Shown: positions 1-8,674 of the stretch, one piece after another
Layout: the number at the start of each line of letters is the position of its first letter
Numbering within the stretch: the first letter of the stretch is position 1
From: a virus
DNA length: 32,035 nucleotides
IMG/VR virus record: IMGVR_UViG_3300010151_000073
Location: 1-32,035 of that record
Strand: one strand, 5' to 3'
Notes under the pieces: model-generated
What the model was told of the DNA's origin: nothing
The model's input: the letters and a program-made list of their open reading frames with translations, nothing else
Databases searched by the model: none
Made by a program: the position numbers and the translations under genes

Positions 1-2
1 CG

Positions 3-1328
3 AGGTTAGTAACATCCGGGGGAAAAGCACCGGGACCACAACCGTTAAAAGAATGTATTGTAAAAATAACTGGTATTTTAAGTGAAAAGGAAGATGGTGA
101 TCAATTGACTACTTTAGAGGTACATGATATTGTATGTCATATTGCAGATGCAGTATTGGCGGGTGGTATTAGAAGGGCAGCATTAATTAGTTTGTTTTCT
201 GCAGATGATCAAGAAATGATTGGTTGTAAATCTGGAAATTGGTGGGAGACAAACCCTCAAAGAGGTAGATCTAACAATTCAGCATGTTTAATGAGACATA
301 AAATTACTAAAGAATTTTTCTTAGATTTATGGAAAAGAGTTGAATTGAGTGGTTCTGGGGAACCTGGTATCTATTTTAATAATGATAAAGATTGGGGTAC
401 TAACCCTTGTTGTGAAATAGCGTTAAGACCTTATCAGTTTTGTAATTTATGTGAGGTTAATGTATCTAACATTGAATCACAAGAAGATTTAAATGAAAGA
501 GTTAAGGCTGCCGCATTTATTGGAACATTACAGGCGGGTTATACTCATTTTCATTATTTAAGAGATATTTGGCAGGAAACTACTGAAAAAGAAGCATTAA
601 TTGGTGTTAGTATGACAGGTATTGGTTCGGGAAGAGTATTAGGTTATGATATGGTAGAAGCGGCAAAAGTAGTAAAGAGAGAAAATAGTAAAATAGCTAA
701 ATTGATAGGTATTAATAAATCTGCTAGGACTACGACTGTTAAACCTGCTGGAACAACATCATTAACATTAGGTACTTCATCTGGTATTCATGCATGGCAT
801 AATGATTATTACATTAGAAGAGTAAGGGTTGGTAAAAATGAAACAATGTATAACTATTTAACCACTAATCATAGTGAGTTAATAGAGGATGATTATTTTA
901 GAGGTCATGATACTGCAGTCATTTCTATCCCACAAAAAGCACCTAAAGGTTCTATATTAAGAACTGAATCACCATTTGATTTATTAGAAAGAGTTAAAAC
1001 TGTGGCAACCCAATGGGTTAAAGGTGGACATAATAGTGGGTCTAATTCGCATAATGTATCCGCAACTATATCTTTAAAAGAAGAAGATTGGGAATTGGCT
1101 GGTGAATGGATGTGGAATAATAGAGAACACTACAATGGGTTATCTGTTTTACCATATAATGGTGGTACGTATGTACAAGCCCCTTTTGAAGACTGTTCTA
1201 AAGAAGATTATGAAAAAATGATGAAAACTCTTACAGAGATAGATTTATCAAATGTAATTGAGGAAGATGATGAAACCAATTTAAGTGGGGAGTTAGCTTG
1301 TGCCGGAGGTGCATGTGAAATCACTTAA
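3..1328 (+). CDS. nrdJ: Adenosylcobalamin-dependent (class II) ribonucleoside-triphosphate reductase, 3' part
   Basis: This enzyme reduces ribonucleotides to deoxyribonucleotides with a B12-generated thiyl radical and would supply dNTPs for phage replication. The gene is open from the window edge (first whole codon at 3), so its N-terminus is missing; 441 codons are visible. The motif NPCCEI (codons at 402-419) holds the expected thiyl-radical Cys and catalytic Glu. A Cys exactly 11 residues after the radical Cys matches the spacing of the redox pair partner in the monomeric Lactobacillus enzyme. KPAGTTSLTLG and YYIRRVRVG are also family-like. The C-terminus ends GELACAGGACEIT, and the CAGGAC pair fits the mobile C-terminal cysteines that re-reduce the active site. 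No intron or intein interrupts the visible part. A TTG at 105 is internal, because the similarity (GKAPGPQPL) continues upstream of it. The gene is followed by a terminator, so it ends its own transcription unit before the virion genes. Confidence 0.93.
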   Translation, partial: RLVTSGGKAPGPQPLKECIVKITGILSEKEDGDQLTTLEVHDIVCHIADAVLAGGIRRAALISLFSADDQEMIGCKSGNWWETNPQRGRSNNSACLMRHKITKEFFLDLWKRVELSGSGEPGIYFNNDKDWGTNPCCEIALRPYQFCNLCEVNVSNIESQEDLNERVKAAAFIGTLQAGYTHFHYLRDIWQETTEKEALIGVSMTGIGSGRVLGYDMVEAAKVVKRENSKIAKLIGINKSARTTTVKPAGTTSLTLGTSSGIHAWHNDYYIRRVRVGKNETMYNYLTTNHSELIEDDYFRGHDTAVISIPQKAPKGSILRTESPFDLLERVKTVATQWVKGGHNSGSNSHNVSATISLKEEDWELAGEWMWNNREHYNGLSVLPYNGGTYVQAPFEDCSKEDYEKMMKTLTEIDLSNVIEEDDETNLSGELACAGGACEIT

Positions 1329-1352
1329 TTAGTTAATTAAAAATAATTTTTT

Positions 1353-1383
1353 AAAAGGTGTCTTTTTGATACCTTTTTTTTTT
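1353..1383 (+). terminator. Rho-independent terminator after the reductase gene
   Basis: A 10-bp hairpin (AAAAGGTGTC, loop TTTTT, GATACCTTTT, with one G-T wobble) runs directly into an uninterrupted T run through 1383. It starts 24 bases after the reductase stop codon. It separates the nucleotide-metabolism gene from the virion block that begins at 1432. Confidence 0.85.
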
Positions 1384-1417
1384 ATGTAACCTTTTCTTTT
1401 AAAAAAATTATTGTAGA

Positions 1418-1426
1418 ATATTTATA
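1418..1426 (+). promoter_or_regulatory. ATATTTATA box, candidate late promoter of the baseplate block
   Basis: ATATTTATA ends 5 bases before the ATG of the gp25-like gene and follows the terminator of the previous unit, which is where a promoter is needed. The same 9-mer precedes the genes at 8675, 22276 and 25257. No -33 TTTG partner was found at a fixed distance, so if it is a promoter it would rely on one box, as T4 late promoters do (their TATAAATA is the reverse complement of TATTTATA). AT-rich DNA gives such 8-9-mers by chance, so this remains inference. Confidence 0.4.
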
Positions 1427-1431
1427 TACAT

Positions 1432-1815
1432 ATGGCAGATGTAAGATATATAAATATTGATTTCCCTTTTAGGAATAGTGAAAAGGGTTTTTACTTTAAA
1501 TTAAATGAAAGTGATAAAGAAGCAATTAAAGCAGATTTATTACATCTTTTATTAACTAATAAAGGTGAAAGACTCTATATGCCTGATTTCGGTAGCGATT
1601 TGAAGAAGTTTATATTCCAACCTAATGATAATATTACCCATAGTGAAATTAAAGATAATTTAAATGAAACAATAAAAAGGTATATACCAAATTTAGTAGT
1701 TGATAGTATAGATTTTAAGAAAAATGAAATAGAAGAATTAATAATAGTAGAATTAAAATATACGGTTATAGATGGTACTTTCGCATCTTCCGATATTTTA
1801 GAGATAACACTTTAA
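1432..1815 (+). CDS. 25: Baseplate wedge subunit, gp25-like (GPW/gp25 family)
   Basis: This 127-residue protein matches the T4 gp25 / P2 gpW family in length (T4 gp25 is about 130 residues) and in its core signature. IKADLLHLLLTNKGER followed by MPDFGSDL (about residues 32-56) carries the conserved G-E-R and P-x-F-G pattern near the middle. In contractile phages this protein forms the core of the baseplate wedge together with gp6 and gp53 and links to the sheath. It is the first gene of the virion block, preceded by the ATATTTATA box and followed 2 bases later by the gp6-like gene, the usual partner. There is no Shine-Dalgarno sequence before the ATG. Confidence 0.92.
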   Translation: MADVRYINIDFPFRNSEKGFYFKLNESDKEAIKADLLHLLLTNKGERLYMPDFGSDLKKFIFQPNDNITHSEIKDNLNETIKRYIPNLVVDSIDFKKNEIEELIIVELKYTVIDGTFASSDILEITL

Positions 1816-1817
1816 TT

Positions 1818-3641
1818 ATGAAAAAGAAAGTAAATTACAATAGTAGAAATTTTGCAGAAGTAAGGGCAGAATTAATTGGGTTCATCCAACAATATTATCC
1901 TGAAGTGTTTTCAGATTTCAATGATGCATCTGTTGGTATGATGTTATTAGAATTAAACGCTGCGGTGGGCGATATGTTATCTTTCCACACAGATAGGATG
2001 TTTAATGAAACACAAATAAACTATGCACAAGAAAGATCTTCGTTATTAGAATTAGCACGAACTTTTGGTTTAAAAATACCGGGTAACAGACCTAGCATAA
2101 CAATTGTTAATTTATCTGTAATAGTACCCGTTGATGAACAAGATGGTGATGGACCGGATTATAATTATGCACCTATTCTTTTAAAAGGTACACAAGTTAC
2201 TGGTGCTGGGAAGGTATTTGAGTTACCAACAGATTTAGACTTTGCGTCCCCTTTTAGTAGTAGTGGTATCCCTAATAGAACAATAGTACCGAAGTTTAAT
2301 CAATCGGGTGGTGTAGATAATTATGAATTAACTAAACAAGCTTTGGTTATTAATGGAATCACTAAAGAATATAAGAGAGTTATTGCTCGACCAGATTATA
2401 AACCTTTCTTGGAAATAATTTTACCAGAAGATAATGTTATTTCTATTGAAAATATTATTACGTTAGAGGGTACTAATCTAACTACACCACCAACACTTAA
2501 AGATTATACAGATTTTAGTAATAATTATTATGAAGTAAGTGCATTAGCAGAAGCAGAAAAATTTATAGAAGACCCTAATACACCAATTACCACTGAAGGT
2601 ATATTACCAGGAAGATGGAAAAATATACCACAAAGATTTATGTCCGAATATACTGATAATGGATTTTGTAAAATGACTTTTGGTGGTGGAGAGATTGATA
2701 CATCAGAATTAAATGATTTTATTGGTTGTAGAGGACAAATAAATGAAATAGGTAATTTTGTTAATAATAACTCATTGGGTGTGATACCCGTTCCTGGGAG
2801 AACTATGTATATTAAATATAGAATTGGTGGTGGTGCAGATAGTAATGTTGGACCGAATGTTTTGAAGGGATTAGGTGATGTTTTTATTATAACTCCTGGT
2901 GAAGATGCAACCATTAATTTAAATGTTAAAAATAGTTTAACTTCTAATAATCCAATACCTGCTATTGGTGGAAAAGAACAACCATCCTTAAATGAAATAA
3001 GGCAATTAGTTAAATATAATTTTGCAGCACAAAATAGGTGTGTTACAATAAAAGATTATTTATCTAGAATAAGTTTAATGCCTGGTAAGTTTGGTATTCC
3101 TTTTAGAACCGGTGTATGGGAACAAAGAAATAAAGTGAATGTTACAATATTGGCATTAAATGAAAATAGTCAATTAACTAACCAATCTACTGATACATTA
3201 AAAGAAAATATTGCAGAATACCTATCAAACTATAGGATGTTAAATGATTATGTTACCATTAAAGATGGAAGAATTATAAATCTTTCTTTTGAGATATCCG
3301 TTTTTACTGATAAAACTACATCTAAAGGGGAAATTATGACTGATGTAATAGAATCGGTAGAAGAATATTTTGATATTGATAAGTGGGAAATGGGACAAAA
3401 TGTTTATTTAGCACAATTAATTGAAAATATTAACAATGTAGGTGGTGTGTTAAACGTAACAGACATTAAAATATTCAATAAAGTTGGAGGAGAATATTCA
3501 TTAAATGAAATATCCCAACCGTATTCTGACGATGCATCTAAACAAATAGATATTTCAGATGATTATACATTATTCGGTGAACCAGACGCAATGTTTGAGG
3601 TAAAATACCCAAATAGAGATATAAAAGTAAGGTTTAAATAG
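1818..3641 (+). CDS. 6: Baseplate wedge protein, gp6 / gpJ-like
   Basis: The 607-residue product resembles the baseplate J family that includes T4 gp6 and P2 gpJ. The N-terminus has the typical pattern of a short helix and then DFNDASVGMMLLELNAAVGD (about residues 35-54) followed by a segment on the N-terminal bundle (FHTDRMFNE) and a hydrophobic LLELARTFGLKIPG. The C-terminal third contains the gpJ-like swapped alpha/beta unit: YVTIKDGRIINLSFEISVF, then a helix, then MGQNVYLAQLIENINNVGGV and VTDIKIFN. Six to twelve copies form the inner ring that closes the baseplate around the tube. The start at 1818 lies 2 bases after the gp25-like stop, which supports translational coupling. T4 gp6 is about 660 residues, so the length is close to full. 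Confidence 0.88.
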   Translation: MKKKVNYNSRNFAEVRAELIGFIQQYYPEVFSDFNDASVGMMLLELNAAVGDMLSFHTDRMFNETQINYAQERSSLLELARTFGLKIPGNRPSITIVNLSVIVPVDEQDGDGPDYNYAPILLKGTQVTGAGKVFELPTDLDFASPFSSSGIPNRTIVPKFNQSGGVDNYELTKQALVINGITKEYKRVIARPDYKPFLEIILPEDNVISIENIITLEGTNLTTPPTLKDYTDFSNNYYEVSALAEAEKFIEDPNTPITTEGILPGRWKNIPQRFMSEYTDNGFCKMTFGGGEIDTSELNDFIGCRGQINEIGNFVNNNSLGVIPVPGRTMYIKYRIGGGADSNVGPNVLKGLGDVFIITPGEDATINLNVKNSLTSNNPIPAIGGKEQPSLNEIRQLVKYNFAAQNRCVTIKDYLSRISLMPGKFGIPFRTGVWEQRNKVNVTILALNENSQLTNQSTDTLKENIAEYLSNYRMLNDYVTIKDGRIINLSFEISVFTDKTTSKGEIMTDVIESVEEYFDIDKWEMGQNVYLAQLIENINNVGGVLNVTDIKIFNKVGGEYSLNEISQPYSDDASKQIDISDDYTLFGEPDAMFEVKYPNRDIKVRFK

Positions 3642-3685
3642 TTACTTTTTTACTATTATGAATTAGTTTTAAAAAAAAAGAAATT

Positions 3686-4093
3686 ATGGGATGTAACACA
3701 TGTAAACAAAAAAATGAAGATTATGATAACTCAAACGGTAACGAAATAAAGTTAGTTCCTGATAAAATTGCTAACGGACAATTTAATGAGATGAATATAA
3801 TTTTAAAATTAACTACCGTTATAGTTATAATTGCGGCATTACCTTTTATTCTTTGTGCATTAAGTTTACAATTAATTTTAACTATGTTTACTCCAGTGTG
3901 GTTTGATAAAATAAGAAATAAATGGTCAAATTACTGGAGAGGTAATATGAGAAAAACCCAAGAAAAAATTATAGTAACTAAAAATAATGCTCAAAGACAA
4001 AAAAGAGAAAAGGAGTTTGAGGGTACACCTGTTTATACCTCAGAGATGTTTGAAGAAGTGGGGGTTGTAGAAAATAACGAAGAAAATGAATAA
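3686..4093 (+). CDS. Small single-span membrane protein in the baseplate operon
   Basis: I do not recognise this 135-residue protein. It begins MGCNTCKQKN, so it has a CxxC pair at residues 3 and 6, followed by an acidic and Asn-rich stretch. One long hydrophobic segment (about residues 38-68, around TVIVIIAALPFILCALSLQL) would span a membrane. The remainder is basic and then acidic (ending NNEENE) and probably lies on the cytoplasmic side by the positive-inside rule. There is no signal peptide cleavage site. It sits between the gp6-like wedge gene and the 1518-residue protein, which also has hydrophobic segments and many cysteines, so the two may act together. A role in membrane attachment or assembly of the baseplate is inference. 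Confidence 0.8.
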   Translation: MGCNTCKQKNEDYDNSNGNEIKLVPDKIANGQFNEMNIILKLTTVIVIIAALPFILCALSLQLILTMFTPVWFDKIRNKWSNYWRGNMRKTQEKIIVTKNNAQRQKREKEFEGTPVYTSEMFEEVGVVENNEENE

Positions 4094-4101
4094 AAATAAT
4101 T

Positions 4102-7100
4102 ATGTCGAAATCTGTTCGTATAAGAACAACACCAAACGGAGAGGATAAATATGTTAAAGTCGAACTTAAACAAGATTTTGACTTATTAGAGATTCTAAGT
4201 TTAAAAATAAAACAATCGGATGTTTATGGGAATTTCTGTTCTAATCATGGAGTTGTTGCGGGTAGAGTAATAATTAATAACGGTTTTGGTGTACCAAATG
4301 TAAAGGTATCCATATTTATACCAAAAAATTCAGATAATCCTATTGTAGAACAATTATATCCGTATGATAGTCCTACACCCGATGAAAAAAACGTTAACGG
4401 TATAAGATATAATTTATTACCTGATACACAACAAAAATTAAGTCATACCCCCGTTGGTACTTTTCCGGATAAAATTAGTATTTTAGATGATAAGACTAAT
4501 TTAGAGGTTTATGAGAGGTATTATAAATATACTACCACCACTAACGAGTCTGGTGATTTTATTTTATTTGGTGTACCTACGGGAAATCAACTTCTTCATT
4601 ATGATATGGATGTTAGTGATATTGGTTTCATCTCTGCTAGACCTTATGAATTAATAGAACAAGGTATACCTAAAGAACAATTTGCCTCTCCTTTTAAGTA
4701 TAAAAGTAGTAGAAATTTAGATAGTTTAACTCAAGTAATTAGTGCAAATTTAAACATTCAAGTAGAACCTTTTTGGTGTGATAGTTTAAGTACTGGTAGG
4801 GTATTGGGTATTACTAGAAAAGATATAAGTATTGATTCTTTAGAATTAATACCTACTGCCATGTTTTTTGGTAGTGTTTTATCTGACGATGAAAAAGATT
4901 CAGTAAACAAAAATTGTCGACCTAGAAAAAAAACCGGTCAGATGAATGAAATGATTACCGGTGGTGGTCAAGTGGAAGCGATATATAGAACAATGGAGGG
5001 GGACATTGAAAAATATGACGTACCACAGGATGCCATAGATGATAATGGTACTTTTGCAATGCAATTACCGATGAATCTAAGAAAAGTAGTAACAGATGAG
5101 TTTGGTAATTTAGTTCCTAGTCCTGATGGTATAAAAGGTATTGCAACTGAAGCAGACTTTAGATTTAGAATTAGTATGGATGCTACGAGTCAAGATAAAC
5201 GATTAAGACAAAGGGCAAATTTTTTAGTTCCTAATTTAACGGGTAATTATAAATTCGATAATTATGATTTAGAAGAAATGCAGGAAGAACAACCGTTCCA
5301 AATAAATCAACAACTCTCAACATTTACTGAAAATACACCTTATTCTGCAGACACCTCTAACCAATATAATTATCTTAAAGAGTTTTATACATTAAGGTGG
5401 AAAAAAGTTTACACAGTTAAACAATTCATTGGGAGATATCAGTCTAATAAAAGAGATAGGAATAGAAACTTTATAGGAATCAAAAAGATTCTAGATGGTG
5501 GTGGGGTAAATAAATTCCCTATTAATAGATTATTTACGAAAATAAATCCAATATATACTATTATATGTGTAATATTACAATTTATTGCTATTGTAATTGC
5601 ATTTATTAATGGTATTATAAATATTATTAATGGTTTAGTTACGGCACTTTGTAACGTAACCATATTGTGTGGTATAACATTCGATTTTTCCAATACTAGT
5701 GGTAATTTCAGTTCAACCTGTGCAAACCCCGTCATCCAAAAGACTCTAATTAGTTGGTGTGTGGGTTCATTATGTTTAATTTTAAAAATGAGAATATGTT
5801 TTAAACGTAAATGTATTTTTGCGGGCTTTTTATGTAAAAAATGTGAGAATGTTTGTGCCCCCGGAAATGTCGCTCAACAACATAGTTGTATGAAAAATGA
5901 CGCTGGTAACAATTTACCATATAATTCACCTAAAAGTTATAATAAATGTACTGAAAATGTTGGTGCGGGAGATTGTTGTGGTAAATGTTGCGGTAAAGTT
6001 AATTTAATTTCTTTAAAATGTCCAGAAGAGACGAGTACAGGACCATTCAGACCTTCTTGTATTAGAAGTCCTTTCGCGTCTGCCCAATGTAATGAAACAT
6101 ATGTGGAATTATTTAGTTGTAAAGAATGTTCGGGATGGACTACACCACAAATTAGAGATTGGGTGGCTTGTAAATTAGAGGGAGTTGCTAACTTTTTAAA
6201 TATGTTACAATTTGAGTTTTTTAATGATTGGGTAAGTGGTACACTTTATTTCCCATTAATAAAAAGAAAGTATAAAGTAAGAAAAAGAAAAAAAGGTAGG
6301 GGACAAATTAAAAAGGATAAATTTTGTGATTATGATTGTGGACCTAATTACCAACAACCCCTTACATATACTCGATATAGAATTATAGTTAAAAATAATA
6401 CTGTTAGTAAAAAGGCAGATATAACAGTAGGTGGTTGTAAAGTTAGTTTAAGAGGGAGTTATAGATATGTAACTAATTGGTATGGTGAAAATGTTGCAAA
6501 TCAAAATGCATCTGCCGCACAAGCAATTGCGTTAAATTCGGCTAAAGAAGAATTAAAATTTAGGGGTAAAGATAGTGGGATGAATGGTTGTACATTAAGA
6601 TTTAGTGATCCGGCAGTCGAACAAGCTTTACAAAATAATAGTAGAATAACTATTAGGATGAATGATATTAAAACCACCAAACAGTTTCCTGGAATACATG
6701 GTAAACCTAAATATATTAAAGTAGAAGATCCAATTACAGGAATAGATGGTTGGGAAAATGTAGGTGGTCACGGTCACCATCAAAATAAATGTAACACTGT
6801 TTATAGAGTAGAAAAAGAAGAATACTTTAGAGATAATATAGGTTGTTTACCAACAGATGTTAATGATCCAGATAATAATCCTGATGGTAATCCTTTTGAA
6901 ACACAAGATGGACCATCAGAAGATGGTACATATACAATTAACCCTAATAGTGTTTGTCCTGATACTGGTTGTGTATCACCATGTAGTTCGGGAGTACAAG
7001 GTTGTACAAACCAATGTAAATGTTATGGGCATGAACAATATAATGATAGGAATATAAGTCACGGTATAGTAAAGTGGGAAGACGGTATTATATATTATGC

Positions 7101-8658
7101 ATCACTTATTAAAAAAGGTGATCCAGCATTTAATGAGATAACTAATGGAGAATTTTATAAGGCTAACTTAATGTTTCCAACCGATTTGGTTGAGATGGGT
7201 AGTTCTGTTAATTGTGATATAGATGACGTACCTTTTATTATTGGTGAATTAGAGCCTACTACGTTTAAAGTTAGTGAGGAAGGTTTAAAATATAAAATGA
7301 CAGGTACTAACCCACAAACGGTAACAGATGTTGAGGAAAAAGATGGTGTAGTAAATCTAAGGGCGTATGTTTCTTTTGGTTGTGCAAAAATTAATTGTTT
7401 AAATACAACTGCAGGTGTGGTACAATCTCAGGTGGGTGTTGATTTAATTGATGATAATGACTTAGGTATGGAAATACAACCTTGTTTTACATATTATGAT
7501 CATGATGATCAAACTAGGGATTATTTCTGTAGAAGATTTAGTACTTATACTGATAATAACTTAAATATAAATTATATGAGACCTGGTTCTAACGAATTTG
7601 ATAATCTATATGAAACATACCCAACTGTTACCTTGAGTAGTAATATGCAATTTATAATAGATAATACAACGTATCCTGAAACAATTAATGATGGTGATGA
7701 ATTTATAACAGGAGATAGATGTGGGTTAAAATCAAACGGACAATATTTTTATGGTGCGGGATGGAATGGTGGTACACCAGATACTTTACTTAAATTCCCT
7801 ACAGAGTCAGATATTGATAATAAAAATATACCTAATAAATATGGTGTGATGTACAGTACCTCCCAAACCCCTTATTATCATTACTTTGGGTTAGTGCCGG
7901 GTAAAACTGCATTACATCGTTTAGTTTCATTATATTTCGCAGATATTATAAGTGAGGTAACCTTACAAGGTTTAGGAAATAATGAAGCTGCCTCACAAAA
8001 TACTTATAATCAACCAAATTTCAGAAATATAGAACAAAATAAATTTACTGTACTTAGAAGTTGTTTAGGAGAAGCACAAATTGCAAGTGCCACTGAAACT
8101 AGTGCTAGTAATGATGTGTCTGTTACAATAGGTACAGGTTTAATTAGTGGTTTAGGTGCTGGTGGAGGTTTTGGTGGTTTTGGTAATTTAATAAGTAATA
8201 TGGTTGGCGCTGCAGGCCCTTTAAGTGATTACACAGTAAATGGTATTACAACGGTTGGAAATACTAATGTCTACTCTACTAATCAGACTAATTCATTTGG
8301 GCAAATAAGTCCTACAACTATAACTGTTACATCAGTTCCAGCACAAATACAAATTGAAATCTTTGGTGGGTCTACACCTACATCTGCATATTCAAAAGGT
8401 GGAGGAATATTTAATATTTATGATAATGGTACAAGTAATCCTGTCTCTACTAGTGTTATTTCACAGTATGGACAAACTTCTTCACTAGGGCCTGGAGGAC
8501 AAAATGTAACCAATAGTGGTGCAGACATCCAAACAATCGCAAACGAAAATGAAACTGTATTATTTACATTCGATATATTACAAATAGGGACATATAATGT
8601 TTATATGAGTTATAGTCCTTTAGGAAATAATGCTGATGGTTTTATGAAAATCAGTTAG
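4102..8658 (+). CDS. Giant cysteine-rich virion protein (1518 residues) with hydrophobic segments
   Basis: The position after gp25/gp6 suggests a large baseplate wedge or tail-tip component, in the place T4 has gp7, but I see no clear sequence family for the whole chain. Residues about 40-175 look like a carboxypeptidase-regulatory-like beta-sandwich: GRVIINNGFGVPNVKVSIFI, then NESGDFILFGVPTGN. A second similar unit may lie near residue 310 (DDNGTFAMQLP). Residues about 482-530 are strongly hydrophobic (TIICVILQFIAIVIAFING and onward) with a second patch at about 546-577. Residues about 490-760 contain roughly 30 cysteines, including CCGKCCGK at 625-631, then a basic stretch KYKVRKRKKGRGQIKKDK. 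A Gly-rich segment near residue 1346 precedes a beta-rich C-terminus. Membrane-like segments and dense cysteines are unusual for a baseplate protein. Confidence 0.85.
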   Translation: MSKSVRIRTTPNGEDKYVKVELKQDFDLLEILSLKIKQSDVYGNFCSNHGVVAGRVIINNGFGVPNVKVSIFIPKNSDNPIVEQLYPYDSPTPDEKNVNGIRYNLLPDTQQKLSHTPVGTFPDKISILDDKTNLEVYERYYKYTTTTNESGDFILFGVPTGNQLLHYDMDVSDIGFISARPYELIEQGIPKEQFASPFKYKSSRNLDSLTQVISANLNIQVEPFWCDSLSTGRVLGITRKDISIDSLELIPTAMFFGSVLSDDEKDSVNKNCRPRKKTGQMNEMITGGGQVEAIYRTMEGDIEKYDVPQDAIDDNGTFAMQLPMNLRKVVTDEFGNLVPSPDGIKGIATEADFRFRISMDATSQDKRLRQRANFLVPNLTGNYKFDNYDLEEMQEEQPFQINQQLSTFTENTPYSADTSNQYNYLKEFYTLRWKKVYTVKQFIGRYQSNKRDRNRNFIGIKKILDGGGVNKFPINRLFTKINPIYTIICVILQFIAIVIAFINGIINIINGLVTALCNVTILCGITFDFSNTSGNFSSTCANPVIQKTLISWCVGSLCLILKMRICFKRKCIFAGFLCKKCENVCAPGNVAQQHSCMKNDAGNNLPYNSPKSYNKCTENVGAGDCCGKCCGKVNLISLKCPEETSTGPFRPSCIRSPFASAQCNETYVELFSCKECSGWTTPQIRDWVACKLEGVANFLNMLQFEFFNDWVSGTLYFPLIKRKYKVRKRKKGRGQIKKDKFCDYDCGPNYQQPLTYTRYRIIVKNNTVSKKADITVGGCKVSLRGSYRYVTNWYGENVANQNASAAQAIALNSAKEELKFRGKDSGMNGCTLRFSDPAVEQALQNNSRITIRMNDIKTTKQFPGIHGKPKYIKVEDPITGIDGWENVGGHGHHQNKCNTVYRVEKEEYFRDNIGCLPTDVNDPDNNPDGNPFETQDGPSEDGTYTINPNSVCPDTGCVSPCSSGVQGCTNQCKCYGHEQYNDRNISHGIVKWEDGIIYYASLIKKGDPAFNEITNGEFYKANLMFPTDLVEMGSSVNCDIDDVPFIIGELEPTTFKVSEEGLKYKMTGTNPQTVTDVEEKDGVVNLRAYVSFGCAKINCLNTTAGVVQSQVGVDLIDDNDLGMEIQPCFTYYDHDDQTRDYFCRRFSTYTDNNLNINYMRPGSNEFDNLYETYPTVTLSSNMQFIIDNTTYPETINDGDEFITGDRCGLKSNGQYFYGAGWNGGTPDTLLKFPTESDIDNKNIPNKYGVMYSTSQTPYYHYFGLVPGKTALHRLVSLYFADIISEVTLQGLGNNEAASQNTYNQPNFRNIEQNKFTVLRSCLGEAQIASATETSASNDVSVTIGTGLISGLGAGGGFGGFGNLISNMVGAAGPLSDYTVNGITTVGNTNVYSTNQTNSFGQISPTTITVTSVPAQIQIEIFGGSTPTSAYSKGGGIFNIYDNGTSNPVSTSVISQYGQTSSLGPGGQNVTNSGADIQTIANENETVLFTFDILQIGTYNVYMSYSPLGNNADGFMKIS

Positions 8659-8661
8659 AAA

Positions 8662-8670
8662 ATATTTATA
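8662..8670 (+). promoter_or_regulatory. ATATTTATA box before the 667-residue protein gene
   Basis: The 17 bases ATATTTATAGATAATGG (8662-8678) include the start codon at 8675 and occur identically at 22263-22279 in front of another virion gene. Only GATA lies between the box and the ATG, so a start point 4-6 bases after the box would place the message 5' end at or next to the start codon. Whether the element acts in transcription or translation cannot be told from sequence. Confidence 0.45.
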
Positions 8671-8674
8671 GATA

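Noticed and set aside
2528-2914. 128-codon minus-strand open frame inside the gp6-like gene
   Set aside because: Lies wholly inside a well-supported gene on the other strand; the sequence has no family features and uses codons unlike the rest. The other minus-strand frames within the virion genes were set aside for the same reason.
3637-3657. Inverted repeat AATAGT / ACTATT at the end of the gp6-like gene
   Set aside because: Only 6 AT-rich pairs around a 9-base loop, with no T run; expected by chance in AT-rich DNA.
6857-7057. 66-codon frame on the + strand inside the 1518-residue gene
   Set aside because: Out of frame with a well-supported gene; hydrophobic low-complexity translation typical of a shadow frame.
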